From a virus: a stretch of DNA of 64,000 nucleotides. The translations under genes were made by a program, and so were the position numbers. Positions 55,598 through 63,887 of this stretch are shown here, in pieces. The stretch is from positions 278,608 through 342,607 of IMG/VR virus record IMGVR_UViG_3300020469_003050; one strand, 5' to 3'. The notes beneath the pieces were generated by a model. It made no database searches. It was not told the DNA's origin and saw only the letters and a program-made list of their open reading frames with translations. How positions within the stretch are numbered: position 1 is the first letter of the stretch; each line of letters starts with the position of its first letter.

Positions 55598-55795
55598 ATG
55601 AGAACAATGTTGGCGATTTTTGCATTGGCAATATTAACAGGATGTAGCGGAAACGTTACTCCACCAGAAGTAAAATTGGGTAAAAAGTGTATGACAAATA
55701 ATGACGGTACAGTAGTTTACTCATATGTTTGGATCCATAAAAAAGGAACTGAACTAGAAGCAGACAACGAAACTTGTAAATTGATAGAGGATTAA
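55598..55795 (+). CDS. Small lipoprotein, 65 aa
   Basis: Signal with lipobox LTGC (Cys 16). The mature part has two further Cys (KCM and ETCK) that may form a disulfide. AAGGGGG upstream. Confidence 0.7.
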   Translation: MRTMLAIFALAILTGCSGNVTPPEVKLGKKCMTNNDGTVVYSYVWIHKKGTELEADNETCKLIED

Positions 55796-55796
55796 A

Positions 55797-56120
55797 ATGG
55801 CACAACTAAGACCGTTGGGAGACCGAATTCTATTAAAGAATTTGGATAAAGGGGAAAAGACAACAAAGGGTGGAATCATCGTTCCAGATGATTCACAAAT
55901 GTCCGCAGGTGAACGTGGCATCAGACCACGTTGGGCTCAAATCTATGCAGTAGGACCTAGACAAGAATCTGTACAAGCAGGTCAATGGGTTCTTATGGAA
56001 CATGCAAGATGGACAGAAGCACATAAAGTAGAAATCGATGGTGTAGAAACTGAGATTTGGATGGGTGATCCAGAAGGTATGTTAGGAACAAGTGAGACAA
56101 AGCCAGACGATGTAGCTTAG
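55797..56120 (+). CDS. GroES-like co-chaperonin (phage gp31-like)
   Basis: 107 residues. RPLGDRILLKNLDKGEKTTKG and the mobile loop KGGIIVPDD give the GroEL-binding part; YAVGPRQ-type and GQWVLME strands complete the ring subunit. It differs from host GroES in the loop after the mobile segment, as in T4 gp31 and cyanophage versions. It adapts host GroEL to fold phage proteins, for example the capsid. Confidence 0.9.
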   Translation: MAQLRPLGDRILLKNLDKGEKTTKGGIIVPDDSQMSAGERGIRPRWAQIYAVGPRQESVQAGQWVLMEHARWTEAHKVEIDGVETEIWMGDPEGMLGTSETKPDDVA

Positions 56121-56122
56121 AC

Positions 56123-57736
56123 ATGCAACCTTTATTGGATATTTTTTATCTAACATATAAGAATGATTTTTCACAAGATAACTTTGACAGACTAAAAGAG
56201 AAGTCAGGGTACCCTCAACGTGTGGTCAATGTAGCAGACATTGATGGCATCTATAATGCACATAAAGAATGTGCAAGACAATCAAAAACAGAACACTTTT
56301 TTGTAGTAGACGGTGATGCTTGGATTACCGATGATTTTGATTTTTCTTATATACCTAGTACAACTGATGAAGTATATCCAGAAACATGTTCTGCACAATG
56401 TACACATGTTTGGAGAGCAATTAACCCTGCTACAGGAAAAACATATGGGTACGGTGGCGTGAAGTTATTTGCTAGAGAGGCATTCTTTGATAAAGCATGG
56501 GGGTATGAACAGTTTCCAGGTGTAGATGTAACATCGGAAGTTGCAAGACGAGGCTTTCCATATTTACCAATAGAAGAAATATCCAATGAAACACGTTTCA
56601 ATACAACTGCCTTTAATGCTTGGAAAGGTGCATTTAGAGAAAGCACTAAACTTGCAAGTGGTATTGCTACACAAGATAGAAGACAGAAATTATCAGAGTG
56701 GAAGAACCCATTAGAAGATGTAGGTTTTCGTGCAGAAATCTTATCAGGTTCTATCATGGGAGAAAACTACGGTACTGTAAATGTAGGTAAAGGTGATAAG
56801 TTACACAGAATTAATAATTGGAAATGGTTGAACACTTGGTTCAAACAAAGAAAGAATTGGAAACCACAGCCTATAGTTGAATTCGATACAACATACCCTG
56901 ATGGTAGATATATGCTAAATGGTATTCAACGATATGCTGAATGGGTAAATCATCCAGATGCAGATGATATAGATTTGATGCGACTTGCAGTTATGGATTC
57001 TAATAAAGACCATCAACAAAATATTTATAATGCAGTTGAAAAACTTATATGGGATAAGAAATATAAGTCAGAAAATTTACAAATGTTTTTACAATATCTT
57101 TATAGTGGATCGAAGAACAGATTCAATCCAGAAAGATGTGTACATTTCATGTTTGAATACTTTGGAAGTGAACAAGATCCTTATTTTGGTATGTTGATGG
57201 GTGCAGTAAAAGAAGCACCAGATTGTAACTACATTGATGCTCATTCTAATTATCAAGTAGAAAGTAAAATATGGTTAATAGAAAATTTAATAAAACTAGA
57301 CACTAGATTTAAAGATGCAGTATTTGTAGGTGGTTGGTTAGGTATATCAAGTTTTTGGTCAGTTAAGAAAAACGTAATGCATAAAGTAACTAATATAGAT
57401 GTTGATGAACAAGCAATAAAATTTAGTAAAGCATTGAACAAGTATAATGATACATACACAGGTTTAGTAGCAGATGCAAATAGTTATGATTATGATAAGC
57501 ATGATTTAGTTATTAATACAAGTGCAGAGCATATGACAGAAGAATGGTTTAATAAAATTAAGCCAGGTACTACAGTAGCAATACAAACAAACGATTTTCA
57601 TGAAATAGACGAACACATAAACACAGTTAAGGACTTGACAGAGTTAGAGAAAAAGTATACTATGTCTAAAGTACTATTCTTAGGAACTAAGGATTGCGAT
57701 AGGTATAATAGATTTATGTTAATAGGTATAAAATAA
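56123..57736 (+). CDS. Glycosyltransferase-like plus methyltransferase-like fusion
   Basis: 537 residues. The first about 200 residues resemble a GT-A fold (FFVVDGDAWITDDFDF as a DxD-type site, YGGVKLFARE). The last about 140 residues form a Rossmann-like domain (DAVFVGGWLGISSFW, VTNIDVDEQAIKFSK, LVINTSAEHM). The two domains suggest it transfers and methylates a sugar. Similar fusions are seen in marine phages. Confidence 0.65.
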   Translation: MQPLLDIFYLTYKNDFSQDNFDRLKEKSGYPQRVVNVADIDGIYNAHKECARQSKTEHFFVVDGDAWITDDFDFSYIPSTTDEVYPETCSAQCTHVWRAINPATGKTYGYGGVKLFAREAFFDKAWGYEQFPGVDVTSEVARRGFPYLPIEEISNETRFNTTAFNAWKGAFRESTKLASGIATQDRRQKLSEWKNPLEDVGFRAEILSGSIMGENYGTVNVGKGDKLHRINNWKWLNTWFKQRKNWKPQPIVEFDTTYPDGRYMLNGIQRYAEWVNHPDADDIDLMRLAVMDSNKDHQQNIYNAVEKLIWDKKYKSENLQMFLQYLYSGSKNRFNPERCVHFMFEYFGSEQDPYFGMLMGAVKEAPDCNYIDAHSNYQVESKIWLIENLIKLDTRFKDAVFVGGWLGISSFWSVKKNVMHKVTNIDVDEQAIKFSKALNKYNDTYTGLVADANSYDYDKHDLVINTSAEHMTEEWFNKIKPGTTVAIQTNDFHEIDEHINTVKDLTELEKKYTMSKVLFLGTKDCDRYNRFMLIGIK

Positions 57737-58632
57737 TGAAAGCGATTTACATAATTGCGTATCACGGACATCGTGCTAATACAGAGACAAGGCAGAAAAG
57801 AAGTGATAATCATAATAAACAAATAGATTGGTGGTTAAATTATGATAAAGAAATTGAAATTAGAATACTCGCTATGGACTTTGATGAAGTTGAGTATTGG
57901 GATAACGATAGGGTTCATTATATTGACAGGCTTGATGTTCCTACTCCTCCTGCAAGTGCAAGAAATATATTATTCAATCACTTCTATGACACCGGAGATG
58001 AGTGGGCTATTTTTGCAGATAGCGATGCAATTCTTAATCTTCACCCTAATTTCCCTCACACTCATATCAACATTTGTGATATCTTTCGTAAAAGTCCGGG
58101 AAAGTTTAAAGACATTACGTTATTCGCACCGCACAACGACCAAAGACCGGGTGATGGGGCGTTTTATGACAAGTTTAATGGAGTAGATAACGATTACAAA
58201 GATGTAGACTGGAATACAGAGTTTGTATTCGATAGAAAACTTACTCATATGAAAGGTACACTTTTCTTTCTTAGAAACAATAAAGAAAGATTAATGATGG
58301 ACGAATACTTCAATGTTCATCCATGGGGTACGAAACCTATACTAGGTGGTGAAGACGATGAATTTATTATGTCATGTGTGATGGCAAATAAAGGAACATA
58401 TATGTTACGTAACATTATGTTAAAAGAAATGACTGCTGGATCAACTTGGAGCGATACAGAAACACGCAAAGACGATGAAAAGATGCGTGATGATTATATT
58501 GCAAAGAAGTATAATTTACCAAGTGACAAAGCCAAATGGACGCAGATAATCAAAAAAGAAAGAACTGGTTATCCAAAGCAGTTGCGTATTAACCCTAACC
58601 AAGCAGATGCCTTTGGTAGTCTGTTTGATTAA
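57736..58632 (+). CDS. Glycosyltransferase-like protein
   Basis: 298 residues. AIYIIAYHGHRANTETRQKR opens the fold, and WAIFADSDAIL carries a DxD-type metal site. A C-terminal basic part follows. It starts on the previous stop and probably works with the preceding fusion protein on glycans or DNA. Confidence 0.7.
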   Translation: MKAIYIIAYHGHRANTETRQKRSDNHNKQIDWWLNYDKEIEIRILAMDFDEVEYWDNDRVHYIDRLDVPTPPASARNILFNHFYDTGDEWAIFADSDAILNLHPNFPHTHINICDIFRKSPGKFKDITLFAPHNDQRPGDGAFYDKFNGVDNDYKDVDWNTEFVFDRKLTHMKGTLFFLRNNKERLMMDEYFNVHPWGTKPILGGEDDEFIMSCVMANKGTYMLRNIMLKEMTAGSTWSDTETRKDDEKMRDDYIAKKYNLPSDKAKWTQIIKKERTGYPKQLRINPNQADAFGSLFD

Positions 58633-58643
58633 TGAGATAGATT

Positions 58644-59126
58644 GTGAAAATTGTAAAAGATAAAATCAATGATTATTTTAGATGGGTCAAAGGAACAGAA
58701 TTAGTAGAGTTAGATGATATAGATGTATCCGAAGATCCAGTTAGGCCTGAGTTAACTTTGGGCTGGCGAATTACAAATGGGCGTAAAATTTACGGATTAC
58801 AATACGAGAATAATATTGAAGCAATTATTTGTATTGCATATACGAATGACGTTCCAACAAGTGTAAGAGAATTAGATATGATGAGTGAACTTGCATATTT
58901 AAAAAAAGATGAAAAAGTTGCTATTGCATATACAGTATGGTCAAGAAAAAGAGGTGCTGGTAAAGAGATAGTTAACAAAATGATTTCTTATGCTAAAGAT
59001 AGAGGAATCAATAGAGTGGTTACATTATCTCCTCTCACACCAATGGCTACACACTTTCATATCAGTAATGGTGCAAAGCAAATTGGTATCAACGACAATA
59101 CTCAGAATTTCGAATACACTACATAA
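58644..59126 (+). CDS. GNAT-family acetyltransferase (GTG start)
   Basis: 160 residues from GTG 58644. VAIAYTVWSRKRGAGKEIVNKMISYAKDRG contains the acetyl-CoA-binding R/Q-x-x-G-x-G/A equivalent, and VTLSPLTPMATHFHISNGAKQIG the family's last strand and helix. The acceptor is unknown. Confidence 0.75.
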   Translation: MKIVKDKINDYFRWVKGTELVELDDIDVSEDPVRPELTLGWRITNGRKIYGLQYENNIEAIICIAYTNDVPTSVRELDMMSELAYLKKDEKVAIAYTVWSRKRGAGKEIVNKMISYAKDRGINRVVTLSPLTPMATHFHISNGAKQIGINDNTQNFEYTT

Positions 59127-59128
59127 AC

Positions 59129-59156
59129 TTGACAGATTCACGAATCGTGTTATAGT
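59129..59156 (+). promoter_or_regulatory. sigma70-type promoter with CACGAATCGTG
   Basis: TTGACA 59129-59134, TATAGT 59151-59156, spacing 16. The spacer ends in CACGAATCGTG, a perfect 5-1-5 inverted repeat. Confidence 0.82.
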
Positions 59157-59214
59157 ATATACATACTGCGAAGAAAAATCACAATAATCTACGCACTTAA
59201 TCCTAAGAATATCC

Positions 59215-59222
59215 GATAAATA
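59215..59222 (+). promoter_or_regulatory. T4-type late promoter
   Basis: GATAAATA 17 bases before the metallopeptidase-like gene. Confidence 0.55.
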
Positions 59223-59238
59223 TTGATGAGAGAGAAAT

Positions 59239-59670
59239 ATGTACTATTCTATAAAAGGCGGGAAAAAGTCAGAGAAAGAATTGGTAATAAAGGCCTTATG
59301 GTTTGCCAAGGATTATCTTCTACCTCGACACAAGCATATAGAAGTAGATATCGAACTCAAAAAGAATATCAAATGTGATGCTGATGTAGTTAGCGGTGAC
59401 GAATATCGTGAATATATCATGCGAATTAGACGAGGTCTTAAAGAAGACGATATTCTAACTAGTGTTTTCCACGAATTTGTTCATATTAAGCAAGATGTAC
59501 GAAAAGAACACCCATTATTTGAGTGTTCAGATACTCCATATTTAGAACGTGCATGGGAAGTGGAAGCATTTGACTTACAAGAAACTATGCTCACTGCTTA
59601 TCGTAAGGAAGAAAAGCAGGTCGCGGCTAAAAAATCCAAGAAATTAAAAGCAAAAAACTTGACAAAATAG
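59239..59670 (+). CDS. HExxH metallopeptidase-like protein
   Basis: 143 residues. SVFHEFVHIKQD contains HExxH, and RAWEVEAFDLQ supplies a downstream Glu as in gluzincin-type zinc peptidases. A basic Lys-rich tail follows. Likely a small cytoplasmic zinc protease of phages. Confidence 0.72.
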   Translation: MYYSIKGGKKSEKELVIKALWFAKDYLLPRHKHIEVDIELKKNIKCDADVVSGDEYREYIMRIRRGLKEDDILTSVFHEFVHIKQDVRKEHPLFECSDTPYLERAWEVEAFDLQETMLTAYRKEEKQVAAKKSKKLKAKNLTK

Positions 59671-59686
59671 CATTTAGTGTTATTAT
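59659..59686 (+). promoter_or_regulatory. sigma70-type promoter
   Basis: TTGACA 59659-59664, TATTAT 59681-59686, spacing 16. It overlaps the end of the metallopeptidase gene and faces DNA ligase. Confidence 0.8.
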
Positions 59687-59710
59687 ATATACATAATCAG
59701 GAGAAAATGT

Positions 59711-60850
59711 ATGCAAAATATCACAAGTTTAGCAAGTCTATATAAGAGAGATACAAAAGGCAAATTAAGAATTTGGACTGTAGAATACGGTTTTGATTCT
59801 GATGATGTTGCTGGTACTAGAACTATTGCCGGATTAATTGATGGCCAGAAAGTCACTAGCGAATGGAATTTATCTATTGCTAAAAATGTTGGTAAAGCAA
59901 ACGGAACAACTGCTAAGACCCAAGCTATCTCAGAAGCACAATCTAGTTGGGACCAAAAAGCAGATAAAGAATATTTTGAAAACATAGATGATGTTGATAG
60001 TTACGAACTATTCAAACCTATGTTAGCTAATGATTTTACAAAGAAGCCAGTTACTAGCGGTTACACACAACCGAAACTAGATGGTATCAGATGTTTAGTT
60101 AATAAACATGGTATGAATTCAAGAAGTGGTAAGCCTATTAATAGTTGTCCTCATATTGCAGAGGCATTAGAAAACTTTGTTAAAGATTATCCTAATATTA
60201 CACTTGACGGTGAACTATACAATCACGAACTTAAATCAGATTTTCAAAAGATTGTTTCACTTGTTAGAAAAGTAAAGTGTAGACCAGAAGAAATAGCCGA
60301 GAGTGCAGAATTAGTTGAGTATCACATTTATGATATGTTTGATGCCGATAATCCTGATATGCCTTTCATTGATAGAATGTATTTCTTAGTAAAGCATTTA
60401 CCAGTAGAAGGTAATTACCTTGACGGTCTTGGTAAGATTGTTATTGTTGAAACTGCTAAAACTGATACTACTGCCGATATCGATAAGATGTATGGTGAGT
60501 ACACAGAAGCAGGTTATGAAGGTCAAATGGTAAGACAAAATTCTGCTTACGAATGTAAGAGAAGTAAAAATCTTTTAAAGAGAAAAGAATTCATTACAGA
60601 AGAATTTAAAGTAGTAAGTGTTGAAGAAGGAAATGGTAACTGGTCAGGTTATGCAAAAAGATTTAATCTTCAACTTTCTAATGGTACTCAGTTTAGTTCA
60701 GGTATCAGAGGTTCACAAGCAAAACTAAAAGAACTTCTAAATGCTGAAACTCCTAATTGGGCTACTTGTAGATACTTTGAATTATCAAATGATGGTATTC
60801 CAAGATTTCCAGTTGTTATCGATTATGGATATGGCGAACGTGACGATTAA
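59711..60850 (+). CDS. ATP-dependent DNA ligase
   Basis: 379 residues. The nucleotidyl-accepting Lys is in QPKLDGIR (K122); LDGELYNHEL, GYEGQMVRQ and LLKRKEF are the further ligase motifs. A C-terminal OB-like domain follows. Residues 1-90 form a WGR-like leader seen in phage ligases. It seals nicks in replication and repair. Confidence 0.92.
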   Translation: MQNITSLASLYKRDTKGKLRIWTVEYGFDSDDVAGTRTIAGLIDGQKVTSEWNLSIAKNVGKANGTTAKTQAISEAQSSWDQKADKEYFENIDDVDSYELFKPMLANDFTKKPVTSGYTQPKLDGIRCLVNKHGMNSRSGKPINSCPHIAEALENFVKDYPNITLDGELYNHELKSDFQKIVSLVRKVKCRPEEIAESAELVEYHIYDMFDADNPDMPFIDRMYFLVKHLPVEGNYLDGLGKIVIVETAKTDTTADIDKMYGEYTEAGYEGQMVRQNSAYECKRSKNLLKRKEFITEEFKVVSVEEGNGNWSGYAKRFNLQLSNGTQFSSGIRGSQAKLKELLNAETPNWATCRYFELSNDGIPRFPVVIDYGYGERDD

Positions 60851-61703
60851 CATAGAATTAACATCTACTGGTCTTAAATCATATATCGACACAAAGTACT
60901 TTGACGATAGTGAAAAGGTAATGGTGGATCATATGAGAAATGATGATTCACTGTCTGACTCATTTAGTATAAACCAACTTGGATATACATTAGACAGATT
61001 TTTAAATTTTGGTTATACTAAAAACTCTTACGGTTTCAGAGATTACAAAAACAGAGAATATGAATTAGAAAATTCTGAAAATGAAATATGGTGTTTTGGT
61101 TGTAGTTGGACTGAAGGTATGGGTGTACCTGCTGAATATTCTTGGCCTGCTCGTATTGAACAAGAAACAGGAATTACTGTAAAGAATTTTGGTGTAGGTG
61201 GTGGGGGTCCTTTTACTGCACACAGAATAATGAAAGCATGGTTAGAGAATGCGACATATAAACCTAGTAAAATATATATGTTAGGTTGGTGGCCTGGTAG
61301 ATTTGAATACAGATTTAACGACAAATACATTTTGATTCATGCTAGACTTTTAGCTGATGGACATGAACTTTCTAAAATTCATGGAGTAGGTAAAAAAGAT
61401 TATAGACAAATACAAGATGAGTTTTTATCACTCAATAACTATAATGAAATTAATAATAACATAAAAGAATTATGTAATTATCATAATGTAGAAACAAAAC
61501 GATTATCCAATATCATAGATAAAAACTTTTCAGATGATTGGGATAGTAAAATGCTTATGGCCTTAAAGATAAAACAATCTGATTTTAAAGATTTATCACA
61601 CCTAAAAGATTGGGGCAGGGACGTAAATAACATTAGTAATCCTACGTGTCACCCTGGAATAAAATACCAAGATATTATCGCAAAAACGTTCTTAAAAACT
61701 TGA
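60831..61703 (+). CDS. SGNH-hydrolase-like protein
   Basis: 290 residues from ATG 60831, chosen over ATG 60741 because the longer frame is buried in the ligase gene. CFGCSWTEGMGVPAEYSW is the GDS-type block; FGVGGGGPFTAHR is the Gly block, and a C-terminal TCHPGIKYQD provides a His. It overlaps ligase by 20 bases. Confidence 0.7.
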   Translation: MANVTINIELTSTGLKSYIDTKYFDDSEKVMVDHMRNDDSLSDSFSINQLGYTLDRFLNFGYTKNSYGFRDYKNREYELENSENEIWCFGCSWTEGMGVPAEYSWPARIEQETGITVKNFGVGGGGPFTAHRIMKAWLENATYKPSKIYMLGWWPGRFEYRFNDKYILIHARLLADGHELSKIHGVGKKDYRQIQDEFLSLNNYNEINNNIKELCNYHNVETKRLSNIIDKNFSDDWDSKMLMALKIKQSDFKDLSHLKDWGRDVNNISNPTCHPGIKYQDIIAKTFLKT

Positions 61704-61727
61704 CAAATCCCCGAATCGTGTTATATT
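61700..61727 (+). promoter_or_regulatory. sigma70-type promoter with CGAATCGTG
   Basis: TTGACA 61700-61705, TATATT 61722-61727, spacing 16, spacer ending CCGAATCGTGT. Confidence 0.82.
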
Positions 61728-61752
61728 AAATACATAATCAAGAGAGAGAAAA

Positions 61753-61914
61753 ATGATAGAACAATACGAAAACGAAATCAAAAAGTTAGAAAAATATCTA
61801 ACTACTTTTGCTGGTAACACTTCATCAGTAAAAATGAAAAAGTATGCGATTGAAAAAAAGATCCAAACATACAAAGATATTGTTAACGAAATGAAGTTAA
61901 TACTTGCTATATAA
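61753..61914 (+). CDS. Short helical protein, 53 aa
   Basis: GAGAGAGAAAA ahead of ATG 61753. Mostly one charged coiled coil (IEQYENEIKKLEKYLT). It is flanked on both sides by members of the same promoter family, so it is a one-gene unit. Confidence 0.6.
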   Translation: MIEQYENEIKKLEKYLTTFAGNTSSVKMKKYAIEKKIQTYKDIVNEMKLILAI

Positions 61915-61917
61915 AAC

Positions 61918-61945
61918 TTGACAATATCACGAATCGTGCTATATT
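61918..61945 (+). promoter_or_regulatory. sigma70-type promoter with CACGAATCGTG
   Basis: TTGACA 61918-61923, TATATT 61940-61945, spacing 16. The spacer again contains the perfect inverted repeat CACGAATCGTG. Confidence 0.82.
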
Positions 61946-61976
61946 AATTAAGTAATCAGAGAGAAAGAGAATCACT

Positions 61977-62300
61977 ATGACAAACGAAACAATCTATTCA
62001 AATCTTAACGAAAATCGTATGGTATTCGATTGTGAATCCAAAAAAGCAATGAGTATCCCTGATGGTGAATATGAATTGCGAACTGATATGGCTGACTATC
62101 GTTTGAATACTGATGATTTCTTTATGATGCAATGGGCATCAGGTCATAAAATTAAAGTTGTTAACGGTGAATGGGATGTTCCTTCTGTTCTTAAGGCTTC
62201 ACAACATCTTATGGATGCTTGTGGGTATTGGGGCGTTTATGTTGAACAACTTGAATATAACTACGAAGGCGACTTTGTTGAGTTGACAGTAGGTTCATAA
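61977..62300 (+). CDS. Hypothetical protein, 107 aa
   Basis: Acidic soluble protein with DGEYELRTDMADYRLNTDDFF. Early promoter. Not recognised. Confidence 0.6.
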   Translation: MTNETIYSNLNENRMVFDCESKKAMSIPDGEYELRTDMADYRLNTDDFFMMQWASGHKIKVVNGEWDVPSVLKASQHLMDACGYWGVYVEQLEYNYEGDFVELTVGS

Positions 62301-62302
62301 TA

Positions 62303-62581
62303 ATGTATACTGTATTTCATAGCAATCAAAAGATTGAAAATCTTAAAGCAGAGATTGATATGAATATGTGTCCAAATATAATCGAAGCAGGTGGGTCACC
62401 TCAATACTGCTTTGGAGATTTAGAATCGATTGGTTATGCAGTTAGAGAAAAAGAAAGTGCCGGTGGTATGTGTATGAATATACGTTGGAAGTATACCGGA
62501 CCAAACTGTATCAATACACGTTTCTATGGTGTAATGAAAACAGGTGATGCAACAGAATGGATTGAGAAGGATTACTCATGA
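62303..62581 (+). CDS. Hypothetical protein, 92 aa
   Basis: Contains four Cys (NMCPN, QYCFG, GMCMN, PNCIN), possibly a metal or disulfide set. Overlaps the next gene as ATGA. Confidence 0.6.
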   Translation: MYTVFHSNQKIENLKAEIDMNMCPNIIEAGGSPQYCFGDLESIGYAVREKESAGGMCMNIRWKYTGPNCINTRFYGVMKTGDATEWIEKDYS

Positions 62582-62748
62582 TTGAATTATTGAACGACAT
62601 TGAAAGTTTAGAGAACGCACTTATTCTTATTAAAGAAGGTGCGAGTGATGAAAAACGTAGTGGCTATGCAATCATTGAACGAATGATTGAAGATAAGAAA
62701 ATGATAGTTGCTCAATTTGAAAATGACATGGCTCCTAAATATGCGTAA
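62578..62748 (+). CDS. Helical protein, 56 aa
   Basis: Acidic helical protein (IELLNDIESLENALILIKEG). Coupled to both neighbours. Not recognised. Confidence 0.55.
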   Translation: MIELLNDIESLENALILIKEGASDEKRSGYAIIERMIEDKKMIVAQFENDMAPKYA

Positions 62749-63028
62749 ACGATTTTCATTTGATGATTTACATTTCACTGAAGGACTAGGTGGCATTATG
62801 CGTACACGTATAAAGTTTGGACCTAAGTATTCATTGAGTATTATCAAAGAGCCACAGAAATCTTTGTATGAGATTGGTGCATTAATTAATGGCGAACTGA
62901 ATGAACTACCAGGCATTACTGATGAAGGTAATTCTATTCGACAAGGTTTGTCTCCAGACGATATCAATTTTCTAATTATGAAAATGCATACAATTTCAAC
63001 TGAACAACCACAGGAGGAAAATGTTTAA
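62741..63028 (+). CDS. Hypothetical protein, 95 aa
   Basis: Start ATG 62741 is preferred over 62708, which lies deep in the previous gene. Contains RTRIKFGPKYSLSIIKEP and a Cys-free acidic end. It ends six bases before the first tRNA. Confidence 0.6.
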   Translation: MRKRFSFDDLHFTEGLGGIMRTRIKFGPKYSLSIIKEPQKSLYEIGALINGELNELPGITDEGNSIRQGLSPDDINFLIMKMHTISTEQPQEENV

Positions 63029-63033
63029 GTTTA

Positions 63034-63118
63034 GCCTCCTTGGTGGAATAGGTAGACACAAGAGACTTAAAATCTCTCGCCTCAAGGCGTCCCGGTTCAA
63101 GTCCGGGAGGAGGCACCA
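63034..63118 (+). tRNA. tRNA-Leu (anticodon TAA)
   Basis: 85 bases with CCA encoded. Acceptor GCCTCCT / AGGAGGC, a long variable arm (CGCCTCAAGGCG), T-arm CCCGGTTCAAGTCCGGG. The anticodon is in CTTAAAA. It reads TTA, a codon abundant in these AT-rich genes. Confidence 0.97.
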
Positions 63119-63122
63119 ATAT

Positions 63123-63198
<76 letters not shown>

Positions 63199-63221
63199 TC
63201 TTAAATGTGAAAGGAAACATT

Positions 63222-63476
63222 ATGGAATGCACATACACATATGAATTTACAGTAGATGAATTTGGTCGACCCGGCGGCATGTATAGTTTGGCTGATTTGC
63301 CTATCGTTGCTATCAAAGAACTAACTCGTACTGGAACTATTATTACACAAGATAGTGTAAATAAACTTTACGAAATCAAAGACAATGGACGTGACCCAGG
63401 AGGTTTTACAGTGGTCGTTCCAATGAAAGATGTAGTTCTTAATGAAGAGGATTTTCATAATCCTACACCATCTTAA
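63222..63476 (+). CDS. Hypothetical protein, 84 aa
   Basis: ATG 63222 with AAGGAA five bases ahead; the GTG at 63207 is less likely. Beta-rich (CTYTYEFTVDEFGRPGG). Lies between two tRNAs. Not recognised. Confidence 0.6.
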   Translation: MECTYTYEFTVDEFGRPGGMYSLADLPIVAIKELTRTGTIITQDSVNKLYEIKDNGRDPGGFTVVVPMKDVVLNEEDFHNPTPS

Positions 63477-63490
63477 ATATCACAATAATT

Positions 63491-63567
63491 GCTTTCGTAG
63501 TTCAACTGGATAGAACAGCCGACTTCTAATCGGCAGGTTGAGGGTTCGAGTCCTTCCGAAAGCGCCA
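63491..63567 (+). tRNA. tRNA-Arg (anticodon TCT)
   Basis: 77 bases with CCA. Acceptor GCTTTCG / CGAAAGC, anticodon stem GCCGA / TCGGC with loop CTTCTAA. It reads AGA, the dominant Arg codon in this window. Confidence 0.97.
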
Positions 63568-63585
63568 AATACAAGAAAGAAGAAA

Positions 63586-63738
63586 ATGGGAAAACATATT
63601 AAAACAAAGCTAGATTATGAAATGATTGCAGAACTGGCTAAGGAAGTTTATAGATTAGATCCTGAAAATTCTGTGCTGAAAAAGTATCTTGCAATGGAAA
63701 ACTTTGAAGGATCTGAATTAAGAAAGGTTATTAAATGA
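63586..63738 (+). CDS. Hypothetical protein, 50 aa
   Basis: ATG 63586 follows AGAAAGAAG; the longer frame from 63538 would run through the tRNA. Helical and charged. ATGA overlap with the next gene. Confidence 0.55.
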   Translation: MGKHIKTKLDYEMIAELAKEVYRLDPENSVLKKYLAMENFEGSELRKVIK

Positions 63739-63887
63739 GTCAAAATTATTGTACAACAAAAGGATTGCTACCAGCATTTTTGATACTTTTATTTTTTATA
63801 GTAGGTGTACCAGTGTTGTTAGTAGACAATGCCAAGTATTGTAAACAAAGCATTGTACCTTGTTATCCATGGACGGTGCCAGAATGA
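63735..63887 (+). CDS. Small membrane protein, 50 aa
   Basis: One hydrophobic helix (about 11-30) and a C-terminal part with two Cys (KYCKQSIVPCYPW). ATGA overlaps on both sides. Confidence 0.5.
   Translation: MSQNYCTTKGLLPAFLILLFFIVGVPVLLVDNAKYCKQSIVPCYPWTVPE

Noticed and set aside
63538-63585. N-terminal extension of the 63586 gene from GTG 63538
   Set aside because: It would be translated from the 3' half of tRNA-Arg; the ATG after the tRNA has its own ribosome site.
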